Shown here one piece after another: positions 25,230-37,534 of a stretch of DNA of 64,000 nt. Position numbers and translations under genes: made by a program. A model generated the notes under the pieces. It saw only the letters and a program-made list of their open reading frames with translations. It searched no databases and had not been told where the DNA came from. Each line of letters begins with the position of its first letter. The stretch's first letter is position 1. This DNA is from Ceratodon purpureus (lineage: Eukaryota > Streptophyta > Bryopsida > Pseudoditrichales > Ditrichaceae), in contig CM026426.1 of assembly GCA_014871385.1 (NCBI GenBank), forward strand, positions 88,472,886 to 88,536,885, in the 5' to 3' direction.

Positions 25230-28200
25230 CTCCTCGCTGTCCTCGCTCAGAGCTGCCGTCGCTGCCGATTCCGTCTGGCACTTTGCATGCACGATCGGCC
25301 CCAGAGCCGCACTATCCAGCCCCTCGTAAGAACCGCTCGCTGTAACATTCATATACACTGCACCCCTGTACATCCACTCATCCTTCTCGTCGCTGTAGAA
25401 GTCATCGAATGGTTCTCCACACAATGCGCACACGCTCTGATTATAGTCCGCCGGTACCGCCACATTCTCTCCCTCGTCCTCGTCCACCTTCGGCACCGCT
25501 GTCCCCACCTCTACAGCGAAAAAGCTCGGTGCCGACTCCGTCATCGACGCCCCTGTCCCACTCAGCCAGTTCTTCTCGCTCACGAACCACTTCCGAGACA
25601 CCTTCTTCTGTGGTTTCTGCCGCCGGTTCCGAGACACGTGCCAATCCATGTGCTTGCTGTGCGCCTCTTGCTCCAGAAACCGAAGCCCGCACGTCTTGCA
25701 CTGCCGCGGATAATCGCAGTACAGCGCATCTAACACCACCTCGTGCCTCTCCTTCAAGATCTCCGGTTTGAACTCCATCTCAATTGGATCGTCCTTCACC
25801 ACCACAAACTGCCTACTTCTGCCCCCGCCATCCGTCCCCGTATTCTCTGCCACAGGACCCACGGACGGCACCAGAGTCGTCGAGAACGATAACGTCTGAA
25901 CACTCGCCGCCTGAAGCGCGCCTGGGTTGAAGGAAGTCGAACTCGCATTCACAGCATTCGTACCTTCTCCCACATTCATGCCCACCGCTTGAATGCTCGT
26001 CGTAGCTGTCGCACCGGACACTGATATCAATCCTTGCGCCATCAGTGACTTGAACAGAGTGTCGTACTGGGTGATCACCGGTGCCCCAGAAACAGAATTC
26101 CCTGTCAAAACGGATGCTGGGGGCGGACCGGGAGGAAGAGGCGGCGGATTCACTCGAGCCTGCTGCTGACTTAGGTGACCCATTGGACCCATCACCATCT
26201 GTCCCTGCGCTGTCGCGTACTGCCCTCCCTGTTGTATCACCGGCTTATACACTCCCGTCTGCAAAAATGTTGGGGAGGGCCCATTCTGCAGCGGTGGTAC
26301 GCCCAAACCAGACTGCAACATCTGACCAGCCGTCACACTCTGGGACTGGCTCTGTTGTTGCTGTTGAATCTTATTCTGGGAACCTGGCAACTGCTGGACC
26401 AACTTCAACAGCTCAGAAATAACCGCAGGGCTCAGAGGTAGCACATCAGATTGCCCATTCGACACACCAGACACCGCTCCTGTAGGCTGCTGGAACTGAG
26501 TTTGTTGACCTTGCAATGGTGGCATTGCGCCTTGCGACTGTTGCAAGAATGCGTTGAGCGCATCTCCTGAACTTGGCTGTCCCGTCTGTTGAGACATTGG
26601 GGCAATTGGAACGGTCGCAGTACTTGCGTGCTGAATCAGCGAGAATATAGGCAACTGGGATACCAAGGCTGAAGGCACTTGGGGTATAGAGATCGAAGGT
26701 ACGACCTCACGCGACGAATGCGTCTGCTCATCTTGAATTTGCTGCTGTACCAATGGAAAGGTCACGTTACCCAGCGTCATCTGTGTATCGGTCATCGGCT
26801 GGAAGAATGTGGCAGGTGTCACGGGAGAGGAAATGGTATAAGCCGGAAATAGCCCTGAGCTTGTGGGATGACTTTGATGGACTCCATACTGAGAGCTTCC
26901 TGCACCCACGGACGAAATTGGAGGCGTCGTCGGCTGTGTTAACACATTCGTCGAAGCAAGTGACATACTGAATTTTGGAAAATTCACCTGTAAAGCAGAA
27001 GTATAGGTTATGAAAGGCCAATCTCCTATAACAACTCGAACAAGAACTTACTCGAACTATTCGTTTGGGTAATTTAATCCAATGTGTTCGTCTGGACTTC
27101 AAGCTAATCGTACAAAATGGGCGTGAGATGCTTGGAACAACATGACACTCCTTCGTAATAACGTCATCCACAAGTACCTGCAGTGCAGGGAACCTCGACT
27201 CTGTAGAATGCATGACCTCCATGTCCGGGTATAGCGTCACACGAGAACTGTAGCCTGGTTGGGAATCAGCGAGTCGACAGCGCTCCTCAGACACCTGCGA
27301 ACGAATCATATTCAACGACTTAGATATGTTGTCAAAAGAGATGTGCCATTAGCTGGTCAAGCTTCAAAGTGAATCCTGCTCAAAAGGAGAGCATTCATCT
27401 CACGCTACTTACGGATCGAACAAAAGGGAAAAGCATTCTATAAGACAAATAGGCACTCAACGTGCCCACACGCAGATTCTCGACAGAAAACCAATAATGC
27501 ACAACATTTTGAGAGACAGCACCGAAAGAAGGATCCCTACTCTGCGAAGAGCTGCCCGCATTCCTGCAGGTCCCAAGAACTGTTCCGACTCAGTAACGCT
27601 CCCACCTCTCCGCCACTCCTCCAACCCTCCCGCTAGCTCCATCCCAGGCCTCCCAGAACTGCCTCCTCTTCCCATGTCTCTGTCCCGGTCATACCATTCC
27701 TCCACCTTACCATCCCCAAGCCTCTCCTCCGGACCCCACCCTTTCGGTCTTAGGTCCTCCCTCACATGTTCCTCATCATCCTCGTTCTTCCTCTCTCCCA
27801 CCCCGCCTCCTTCGTCCCGCGCCAACCCCAACCCTCGACCACCTCCTCCTAACCCCGCACTATCAGCCCTTACAGCACGGTTGTCCAGCCCCGAACCCCG
27901 GACAACACCTCCTATTCCACAACTATCTGAACCTAAGCCCCGACCCTCCGGCCCCATGCAACGGCTGTCCATCGTCCCACATCTCTCTCCAATCTCCCGC
28001 CCAGGGATTCGACTCTCCACCCTGAGGTCCCATGCTTCTCCGCCTTCCGATCCTGCCCCTATCCTCTGTGCCCCAATTCGGTCCGGCCCCTCCACAATTC
28101 GAGGGTCCATTCTCCGCCCCCGCACCTCGCCCCTTCCTCTGAAGTCGGGATCCACCAACTGCGACACGGAAAAGGCACCCCCTCTTCCTGGCCCAGAAGA

Positions 28201-31039
28201 CCGACTGTATCCGTGTCCATCCACACCCAAAGGTCTTGCTCCAGTCGACGGCCTTGCATCGTAGGCATTTCGACGAGGGTACCGTTGTGTTCGATGGTCG
28301 GGAATTTTGTTGCCTTTTCCTGCGTCACCATCACGAGGCCATGCGCCGTTCTCTCCTAGGTCAAGTCTATCCATCTCCTTTGAATTTCCTATGTCAGGTC
28401 GTACAACCCCCGGCCTCTCAAACTCATTATCTAAGTAATCCGCAGGAGGGCTTTTGTTGTAACCTGGTTCACCAAAACGGTCGCGATTGAAAAGTCCAAT
28501 CTGCCCCACAATCCACGAACAGTTTTGTTAAAGAAGGCAATCGAGGTCATGAATATCAAGTTCTGCAAGGCCACAATAAAGAACTTAAACACTCCCATGC
28601 GGTACTCACCGGATCCGGACAAAAATTGCATAAGCTTTTGTATCTTAACAAACATACTTAGGCTCGAGCAATTCAATAAAAACATGAACAGTGAAAAGGT
28701 ACCGTCGATCTCTGTGTTTCCAGCCATCCTTTTGCATTCTCCCGCACTGCGCCTCTATCATGCCGTGATAGCCCATCAACGTTGCTCTCCGCAGGATCAA
28801 TTCCATCAGCCTATCCAAAGCACATTGCCGGACATATCAAGACATGATAGAAGCAAAATTCAAGGACACAGCAGATACCAGACGGAGAAAACACGAGCCT
28901 ATCACAACGTCGCAGATGCGTGAAGACAACAAAGACTGCATGCAGAGCATGTATACTATATAGAAAGTATGAACTGCGGACCCTGCTTGTTCTTGATTGC
29001 TGTAGATGTTGACGTTGTTCCAAGTACTTTGGATTCACGTGTATACCATGTCCAGAACGTACAGAAGGTTCCACGCCTCTCGACGCCAGATTGCCCGCGG
29101 CAGGTCCACCGGGCTTGGGATTTAACTGCAGCACTGTCTCAATTGTTCTCAAGGGAACTGACGGAAAGATACCCCGCCAAGTCCAAAATAGGTGTTGCAT
29201 TGATGTATAGAGGCTGGGATCTACATGTCTGTATGCTTTACAGAATACCTACACAGAGGACAGGATCCGAGTTACAGCCAAGGAGGTGCAGTCTCACCAA
29301 AGCTTACAACACAGCACGCTATCCTGCGACACGAGAAGGTCTACTGAGACCATAAGTAACCCTCACACCCCTTGTATTTCCACTACTTCACCTGATATCT
29401 CAGCTTCTCTAAATCGATCAACGAACAGACAATCTAAATCTTAAAGGAGCCCTCCTACGATAAAATATTAAAAATAAGTATCATAAAGACTGTAAAAGTT
29501 AGGAAGTGCACAAGGAAACATAGGTGTGTGAATTATCTCTCTGTTAGCATAAACGAACTCAGTGCTCGAATACCGCCTTGTATTCAAAAAGCGAATGGTA
29601 CCTCAGGAAGCCGTGCAGCAAAATATTTCACATACTCGCCTCCTATATTTTTCACGATACTGTCCAGGAGGTACAAAGACGGAAGCTTCTGCTCCTTTGG
29701 AACCTAAAAGTCATGCGCCACCAAAACCATTACAATACAAGTGGGAGAGTTTTCCTTGATCACAGGCACAAAAGCACAGCCCTAAATCTCTCAACAGAAA
29801 TCGCGAAAGTAACGTAGAAATAATTAGGGCTTCCAGCTAAACAACAAAGAACTCACAGAATCCGAACAAAGGACACGACAGAAACGTGGTTTCGAGCTTA
29901 AAACAAAGTGCCTAAGGCGACTGAATTCGTCAACTTTAAACAGAGAAACCAATAATGACATAAAGTCAATGATCAACTGGGTAAAAAAAAATTTAAACCA
30001 ATTAGTGTTACCTGGAACATACAAAAGATACACTCTCACGAATAGCAATACACAAAAGACACCAAAATTCATTGTCTTTCCACCTCAACCAGGAGGATCA
30101 CCAAATCTCGATGAATCAATTTGCAGATAGACCCACCAACCATGAATATACCAGCTGTGACTAGCACCTAGATAATGAAAAACGAAAATAGACCGAGACG
30201 ATAATGCGGTAAAATCCATGTACTAATTTCGTGCCTGAGTCATCTCGAACCAACCTTCTCCAATCGACAAATCTGCTCTCCTTACGAGATGAGCTCAACG
30301 TCACACTAGCAAACCAACTACAATGAACAGTTTCGAAACAGAAAGTACATAATGATAGCTCTCATAATCTGATCATTAGACCAGAACCATGCAAATCACA
30401 CCTCTCATTCCCAGTTCCACCTCCTAATTCTAATCCACCAAGTAAAGTATCCTTCTGAAAGTCACCCTCATGACTTCTCCACATGAATCAACCTAGACCG
30501 AACTACGAATCCGGTGCATGCCAGTTCGCAGCACAATCAAACCATCAGTTCACGCAAAACTATGAACCCAGTCCAAACCTAGATTTTCCTCGATGTCCGC
30601 ATGCTTTCAATTCCATGAATTGGCAATTAAGGAAAGAAATCATTCAGTGCTCCAAATTTCCCGAAGAACCCTTAAAAACACCACGATGCATATACGCTGC
30701 TGATTGAACCTCCACGTCCAGAACGAGGACAACGACACTCAGCCTCTCAATTAGTAGAGGAAATCTCCATTAAAAACCCCGGCCATCTCAAGGAACCAAA
30801 CGCACCATCACAATGTGGTCGCAGACAGTCTTCGTGATACCGTACGCAGCGTGCGCATTCTCCCCAGCAATAATAGTCAAATTCGTAATAATCGGCTTCG
30901 AGTTGAACGTCAACTCCACCAACGCGTCCTTGTAGTGCGACACGAGTTCCAGCAGCTCCTCCGCCGCGGCCTCATCCTCCTCTCGTTTTCCGCCCACTCC
31001 CCTGATCGCCTGAGTACTATCCACTTCCCTGTCAGCCAT
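25230..31039 (-). CDS. PCFS4: PCF11/PCFS4-like pre-mRNA cleavage factor
   Basis: Homologue of plant PCFS4 / yeast Pcf11, a cleavage factor II-type protein that binds the RNA polymerase II CTD and acts in 3'-end processing and termination. Six exons join in phase 0: 31039-30806 ([11 protein letters not shown]; start of the CTD-interacting domain, [20 protein letters not shown]), 29703-29602 ([17 protein letters not shown]), 29248 to about 28982 (VFCKAYR...[13 protein letters not shown]...[12 protein letters not shown]), 28500-27541 (Arg/Gly-rich), 27294-27178, and 26987-25230. The last is Gln/Pro-rich, then holds CKTCGLRF...HSKHMDWHV and a second site [12 protein letters not shown]...IVHAKC. 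A donor GAG|GTAAGT at 25230 shows a further short exon or UTR intron. About 1,146 codons are open with no stop, longer than Arabidopsis PCFS4. The donor of exon 3 (GTCCGC) is weak. Looks functional. Confidence 0.9.
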
Positions 31040-32530
31040 TGCGACCCCCCCTACACTTCTCCACTCGCCGTCCTCCCCTACCGACTCCTTGCTCGGGAAA
31101 CAATGCCCTAATCTCCTCACCTCCCTTTCGCGCTCCGCAGCAGACACGCGACCCATCCTCATGCGCCCAACTCCAACACCTTCACCATCGTCGCAACCCC
31201 CTCCCAATTCCCACACCCTCCCACCCGCTTATCCCATGCGAAACCCATCACGCTCCCCACCTCAACAACACCACCGCAAAAGGAGCATTGCACCCTCAAT
31301 TCCCCACTAATTTCTCTCCTTGCCCTCCAACCTCGCCAAAAGCAACATCCATCTGCCCCGCCCACTCACTCACTTCCCCCCCACCCAAATCAACGCCCTG
31401 CGGCCTCCGAACCCCAAAGCCGTGCACTGAATTCCACTTTAATGCATTCACCCGCGACCACTTCTTCTCCCCAGAATGACAGTCCCGTGTCCAAAATTCT
31501 GTAAGGTAGAGTGGGGTATTTCCATGAGGAATCAATAACCGTGCCCTACAATTACTCTAGAAAGTAACATATTGTCACCTAAATTCCATCATTAAGTTTT
31601 GACTTTTTGGTTTTTTTAGGAGAATCTTGCACATTTATAATGTCTTCATTGGGTTTCTACTAATGGCGGAATAGGAATACTCTACTCACTGTTATAGTGG
31701 TCTACAAAAAATATTTGAAATATTATATTTTAAAAGAAGACCCAAATTACAAAGCACCATTCTTTTCTCAACAGAATCTACCTTCGAAAACATGCCTAAA
31801 TGCTTAATGTCACTGAAATACCTCTCTCTACCTTACAAGCAATCGTTGATGATGATGATGAAGTGTTGAATGCTTTGGCAACTGCTATAGGATGATTCCG
31901 GCGGCTAGGAATTGTTTGGTTTGATGAGCAAGAAGCCCTCTCGCACTCCAAACAAAGAAGGATTGCATTTGTACGAAACAACATGGAGAACACTAAATCT
32001 CATGTAGAGAAGGATAAGACAGGAGACATTTGCCTCCTTAATTGTAAACCTCATCCTTATCTTGATGACAATTGCTAAACATGTCCCCTCACACGGCAGA
32101 TACGCGAGCCTGGGCCCACATTGCGAAACCCTTCTTTCACATAGAAAATCATTTCGATGCTCAATTCCTCTCATAAACCGCGCCCGTGCTTCTAATGCCA
32201 TGTCGGACCCCGTCTCGGCCCAAAGCCTCCACGTCCCCCATCTCGATGTTGTCTCGTCTTAGAATCCATGAAGACGAGGCACCTTATCTGAGGCATGCTG
32301 CGAGACGACGCCATGCCATCATAGACCATGGCCATGCACGGAATAGGTTTTCTTATTTTATCAGGGCTTCTGTCTTATAGGCCGTAATTGCAAGACTAAG
32401 TCTCGTATCATTTTCTGTCGCTGTAAGGCCCACCGACGGGAGGTTGCCATCACTAATGTTTGTTCTATAGCTTTGGATTTTAAATTCTAAGGTTTTTTTG
32501 CAGTCTCGCTTCATCGTAGCGAGAGACACC
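31040..32530. other. 5' flank of PCFS4-like gene, then spacer
   Basis: 31040-31480 is very C-rich on plus, as expected for the 5' UTR/promoter of the minus-strand gene. Beyond that the sequence becomes AT-rich. From about 32240 the words GTCTCGTC(T/C)TAGAATCC recur at 32249 and 32624, possibly repeats belonging to the decayed MULE downstream. No gene is supported. Confidence 0.4.
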
Positions 32531-32699
32531 GGTGAGGGGATGCAGCAGAAACATTTTAGTTTCGTCCTTGTATACTGGATGTTCTTGCAATGCATCGTCA
32601 AAGCCCACACGTGTACTCGCCCGTCTCGTCCTAGAATCCGTGAGCGCAAGACTTTGTCTCGAATGGAGACTTTCCCGACCATTACACTATATCGCACTC

Positions 32700-34510
32700 T
32701 CATTGTCTGCAAGACAAGGTGTTTGTTGTAATGTTTACTCGGCGCGGGCATGGATCTACGGTGGGCGGAATAGAGTGAAACGTAATGCTTTGATAGATGC
32801 GGTAGGGATGGAGACATTGCAGGACGACTTAGCGAGACGGATTCTGCTGGACGATCTCACGCGAGATGATGGACCTACTTCGTCTTCCGATCATGTCTCT
32901 GTGAACGTAGATGACTACTCCTAGATAGGACTATAGGAGCACCTCTATATTCAGAGGAATAGTTCCATTCTGCAGAGATACCGAGACGCAGTACAGTTCC
33001 CTCTTTGCAGTCCCTTCACGTTCAAAGATGTTAAGTCGGACATTCGGGTAGTGAACTCATCACCTCAAATTGCTGAGACAAGTGGTAGATATCGTAGACA
33101 CAACATCCTGAAGATCGGAACTAGAAATGTCCGCTCCAAGGATGAAGGTTTAGTGAAAAGATATCACGTTGCATTATTCATGTGGGATAGAGTGGTGGAC
33201 TTTGTGGAAGGCGATGGATGACACCGCTCCAAAGTGAACACTAATTTCTTAAACCGACCAAAGGAGAAACCGCCTAGCATAGAGCCGATACACAACACCG
33301 GTCTCCTTGCTTTCTAGTGAGTATAGTTCCAAAACGACACCAATATGTCAATTTATTGAGATTCTTCTGCGTTCTATCACGGTTTGTGTATGTTTGAAGT
33401 CCATATCTCGGCAGTCCATGTTTACAAGACAACGTTGATGTTTTTTCTTTCTGAGATAGTTGATGCTTTATCTAATATTGTATATTCTTCACAAGCATAA
33501 ATGCCAGTATGGTCCAAAGGACAAGATCTTGACAATTACACCTAATATGGAGAGGAAGAAACTGAAGTACGATGTTAAAGGCAAACTTATTCCTAACGGG
33601 CGTAGGAAGGCCCAATCAAGAACTGGAGCTGCTGCAAAAGGAAGGAGCATGATGAGGGGGTGCGTCTGCAAGTTCCAGTTAAAGCAGTTGTATTACATTC
33701 GAGACATAGCCGAGGTAGTGTACTATAATCCAAGACACGAAAATGCCACACCGCTCGTTGTCCATGGCAAGGTCCTACTCGGCGAGCGTGGCATGTTTGA
33801 GTATCAATTGCCTCTAAGCTGTGGAATTGGGTTTTGTCCAGTCTCTAGTCTGAAATTTCTCGCAATAGAATTCTCTTCAGTCAGCAAGCATAGGTGATGT
33901 GTCACGTTGCCAAGAGAGTTCCTCTGGAATGATATCACTTTCATAGGGAGTGGGACGTATGGAACATGGCTAAAGAATTGAGAAAAACCCAGTACCAAAG
34001 GTTTGACAACGACGCTGAATTCGTGAAAATGTAGGTGGATGCTAACCCCGACGACGTTTTTTTTCTATTGTCTCTTTAACAAAGATCCCATCTTAAAAAC
34101 GCTTACGACTATAAACTTGCTTTTTGTCATTGGAATCCAGAACAATTTTTTGTCCAAAATGATGCTGCACCACGGTCTCAAAAGTATTGTCTTGATGGAT
34201 GCAACTTTTGGAACAAATCAATGGCAAGTGAGAACTTACCATTTCACCTTGTCTTGTTTTATAGTCATCTTGTTTCCAAGACATTGACATCTATCTTGCT
34301 CTCGCTGTATTCCCTGAACACTTTGATGGTATTCGACAGATGGCGGAACGTAGTACCTGTTACTTTCATAATCGCGCAGTCTGCCAAAGAGAAAGACATT
34401 ACTCTGTGGCTCACCGCAATCAAGCAAAAGGTGGTGTACAAGATGTCATAGTGACTACCAAATGCATTCATTGTCGACAATGCGTTGGCTAAGACAAACA
34501 CCATAAAGTA
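32700..34510 (+). pseudogene. Second MULE-type transposase, badly decayed
   Basis: Pieces of a second Mutator-like transposase in several frames. An N-terminal-like stretch at 33150-33320 reads LVKRYHVALFMWDRVVDFVEG; 33540-33890 is Lys-rich, then reads MRGCVCKFQLKQLYY, resembling the zinc-binding N-terminal part; 34039-34220 reads FFFYCLFNKDPIL and VLMDATFGTNQWQV, the first catalytic block (D in MDATFGTN); 34455-34508 reads LPNAFIVDNALAKTN, the second Asp block. It is a different subfamily from the MULE at 1850-5525. Many stops and frame changes; certainly inactive. It abuts the left end of the Gypsy element. Confidence 0.7.
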
Positions 34511-34926
34511 TGTTCTCCCAACAAACCCCTATCATGCAATATTTCTGATACACCACACTGTCTCGTGAATGTTGAATCCAATTTTCTTGTTTCCGAGACA
34601 ATTTGTCTTGTGATATGTCTTCTTGCTTATTATCTTGAGATGATTCTTTCCGCTTTCTGTCTCTTGCAATTGACTTCCGTCTATTGCCCCCTGATTTCAC
34701 TGCACAGGTTTTAATAGCCTCGGATATCTCTTTTTTTATATAACAGGCATGTGAGGCGGGCCTGGCAAAGAAGGCATGTGCAAAAATTAAAGGTATTATC
34801 ACTAGTGCGTGGGCTCTAAGGGAATTGAAAGTGCTAATGTATATTGAGGATAGTACGCCTGTGATCAGCATAGAAAGGACACTTTAGTTAGGACACCAAA
34901 GCAGTAAACATCGGTGACGACTAGGA

Positions 34927-35224
34927 GACCACGCTGCCCACTTCGTCCTATCAAGGAGAGAGGGTGTCCTAGTGTATGGGCGTCAATGGCCGAAGCTACA
35001 AGGCGGTATAGTAAACAGCAGATTAGGGAAACCTGGAGAAGGCAGGGAGTCTAGGGACGTCCAAGGAAAGCATTCAATTCAGGTGAGGGCGGGTTGTGTA
35101 AACATCAACAGCAACAACTATTCCAAGTATAGGGCGAAACATAGTAGAGAGGAACCCTACTAGTATAGATAAACATACTAGTAGGGTTCTCTCCTATGAC
35201 CACTCTGCCCACTTCATCCTACCG
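34927..35224. repeat. Direct repeat of GACCAC(G/T)CTGCCCACTTC
   Basis: A block of about 26 bp at 34927-34952 recurs with four mismatches at 35198-35224. Both copies lie in the presumed 5' LTR region of the Gypsy element and are followed by CTAGT(G/A)TATG-like words. They may be an internal LTR duplication. Confidence 0.6.
35147..35193. repeat. 19-20 bp inverted repeat, 8-nt loop
   Basis: GAGAGGAACCCTACTAGTAT at 35147-35166 and its near-exact reverse complement at 35175-35193 (one-base length difference) flank AGATAAAC. The outer bases CATAG/CTATG extend the pairing. It lies in the presumed 5' LTR of the Gypsy element. Confidence 0.85.
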
Positions 35225-35337
35225 AGACTCCTTAGTCTTCCCTTTCACTAGTATATGACTCTACCTCCTTTGACGTCCTAGACTTCATCTGTCACTTGGG
35301 GGTTTTTACTCACTCCATTCAAAATCCCAACTAACAT

Positions 35338-35357
35338 TTTGGCAACCATGTTGGGGA
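35338..35357 (+). other. Probable primer-binding site of Gypsy element
   Basis: TGGCAACCATGTTGGGGA directly follows the presumed end of the 5' LTR. Its form resembles the TGGCGCC..TTGCCGGGGA site common in plant Gypsy elements. The priming tRNA was not determined. Confidence 0.5.
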
Positions 35358-35405
35358 TGGATTTGTGAAAGGCGATGTGCCTGCAAGTTCCAAATCTAAG
35401 ACACC

Positions 35406-36602
35406 ATGCCTCCACAAAAAGTGGCTATCGAAACAGCACAAAACAATGAAACCGAGGACACCATAATTGTCCAAGATGACCCTGATGCCACTGAAGAATT
35501 TTTGCAATGGATGAAACAGCAAATGACGAATCTCGCTGCTCGCACCAAAGCCACCAATGCCAAACTAAAAATCCTAAGCGTACAATACCAAAATCTACAA
35601 GGCAGTCAAAACTAGGAACCTATGGACGGCTCTCCACTAGACCTTGCTGGCCAAGCTTCACAAACACCAGCCGAAACACTAAGGTCTGCCAAAATTCCAC
35701 GGCAAAATCCCATTGCCGTAACGTCACACAGTACATGCATCCATGATAGCCACGCCAAGTTGCCTAAGATTCCCTACCCACTTTTCGATGAGAAAGGAGA
35801 CCTAGACTGGCACCTACGAAGATTCAAAATGATAGCTAGAACCAACGGTGTCAACAATCCCTTTGACTTACAAAATACTTTTGGCACTACACTACAAGGC
35901 AACCACATAAATTGGTACATCGACTTTGAAACTGATCACCCCTTAGCTACTCGGGAAGCAATGAGGAATAATATTTTACACAAATTCAGAAAGCTAAAAA
36001 CAAGTTCTGAAATTTTACGAGCCCTAGGAACCGTTGTACAAGAGAGAGGTGAACCGGTAGACAAGTTTTATGATAGGTTTAGACAGCTTCCAGACAACCA
36101 GAAACCTGAGGAAGATTACCTCTGTGAATGGTTCAAAAAAGGATTACTTCCTAGGATTCAACAAGGCATTGTCATCACGGGAGTAAAAACCTTGCAAGAT
36201 ATCTTAGACGCTGCCAACGACATTAGCAGGGAACTAGAGGCCTTCAAAAAACGCAGGCACTGCTATTACCACTCCCTACATATTGTATTGAAATCCGTGA
36301 ACCCCAAGCACCATGTCCCAATTGTGGGAAGCTCCATGGAGGACGCTGATGGTTCGCCAATAGTGCTTCACGTCCACAAGATCAGCGCCGACCTCGCCCC
36401 ATCGCGGCCGCCGTGCAAACCCAAGAAATTGGAGTTGATACGTTCCAACCAAACAGGAACGATGCCTCTTGGGAATGTGGATCCCTTGATCATCAACAAG
36501 GGCAGTGCCCACTATTACGCTAGAGGTGGCCCAACACCAACTTTGTGCCTGCTGCAGCCGAGATACGAAGGACGTCCACGCTGCCTACACAAGGAGGGGT
36601 AA
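35406..36602 (+). pseudogene. Gypsy gag region (fossil)
   Basis: Capsid-type Retrotrans_gag homology, with LDWHLRRFKMIARTNG near 35808 and FYDRFRQLPDN near 36066, followed by a basic tail. Part of the broken Gypsy element. Confidence 0.8.
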
Positions 36603-36919
36603 CCATCACGGAAGTCCCATGAACCGAAGCTAAGATAGCCACCATCTATGCAGCCGTTGTATCCACGCGATCCAAGACTACCACACCTCTTGTCCCAGAA
36701 GAACATGTCATTGAGCCTCGGAAACCCTTTCCACCCAACTATTGGGAATGACTACACCGGATTTGTCAAAACTTACAGGACGGCCTAGAAGCACCAACGA
36801 CACTACCAAAATTCCAGGACATCATAGATAACACTAACATCACGATAACACTATCCAAACTTCTGGAACTCAGTCCCGAATTTCAAAAATATTTACAACA
36901 GGCTCCTTTGCCAAGCTTG

Positions 36920-37260
36920 CCCTCAGATCTTGCCACGATTGAAGTCAACGCTATGATATTAGATTCAGACACCGCAATCATATACATGCAGCTAGGACAG
37001 TTTGAACTCCCTAAGGTACTGGTTGACGGTGGCTCCTAGGTCAATGTCATGAGCAACAAACTACGTGAAACTTTGGGACTTCCACGACCCAAAGCCGCAC
37101 ACTTTATCTTGCGTATGGCAATGACGCTCAAATAACACCCCTAAGGATACTATTGTTAGTGGCTATTACAACCCATGGAGTAACCACGCCGACAACATTC
37201 GTCATCATCAACATGCCCAAACGTAGCAACTTTCCAGTAATCCTTGGCCGACCATGGTTA
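36920..37260 (+). pseudogene. Gypsy aspartic protease region (fossil)
   Basis: The flap and active-site region of a retropepsin is recognisable around VLVDGGS at about 37018, with an ILGRPW-like block near 37240. Broken along with the rest of the element. Confidence 0.65.
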
Positions 37261-37534
37261 TGAGACATGCATGCCATCCATGACTGATCCCGCAATCAAA
37301 TCCGCATACAACGACGAGGACCAACTTTGGTCATACCAGTACACGGTTGTGTTACTCGTGCCAAGGCTAACCAAATTAAAGACCACTCTCGCATATGTTG
37401 GTTCCAAGGATTGTCACAACAACAAGAAGCCCTGTTGTTCCAAGCGGACCCATACCTGGTACCACTTGCTAAGATTCACCTAGCCAGTCTAGTATTTGAA
37501 CTAGAGAAGATGGACATTCCACCACATATTACCA

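Noticed and set aside
27497-28264. 255-codon Pro/Ser/Arg-rich frame on plus
   Set aside because: Exact antisense of PCFS4-like exon 28500-27541, whose minus-strand frame joins neighbouring exons in phase.
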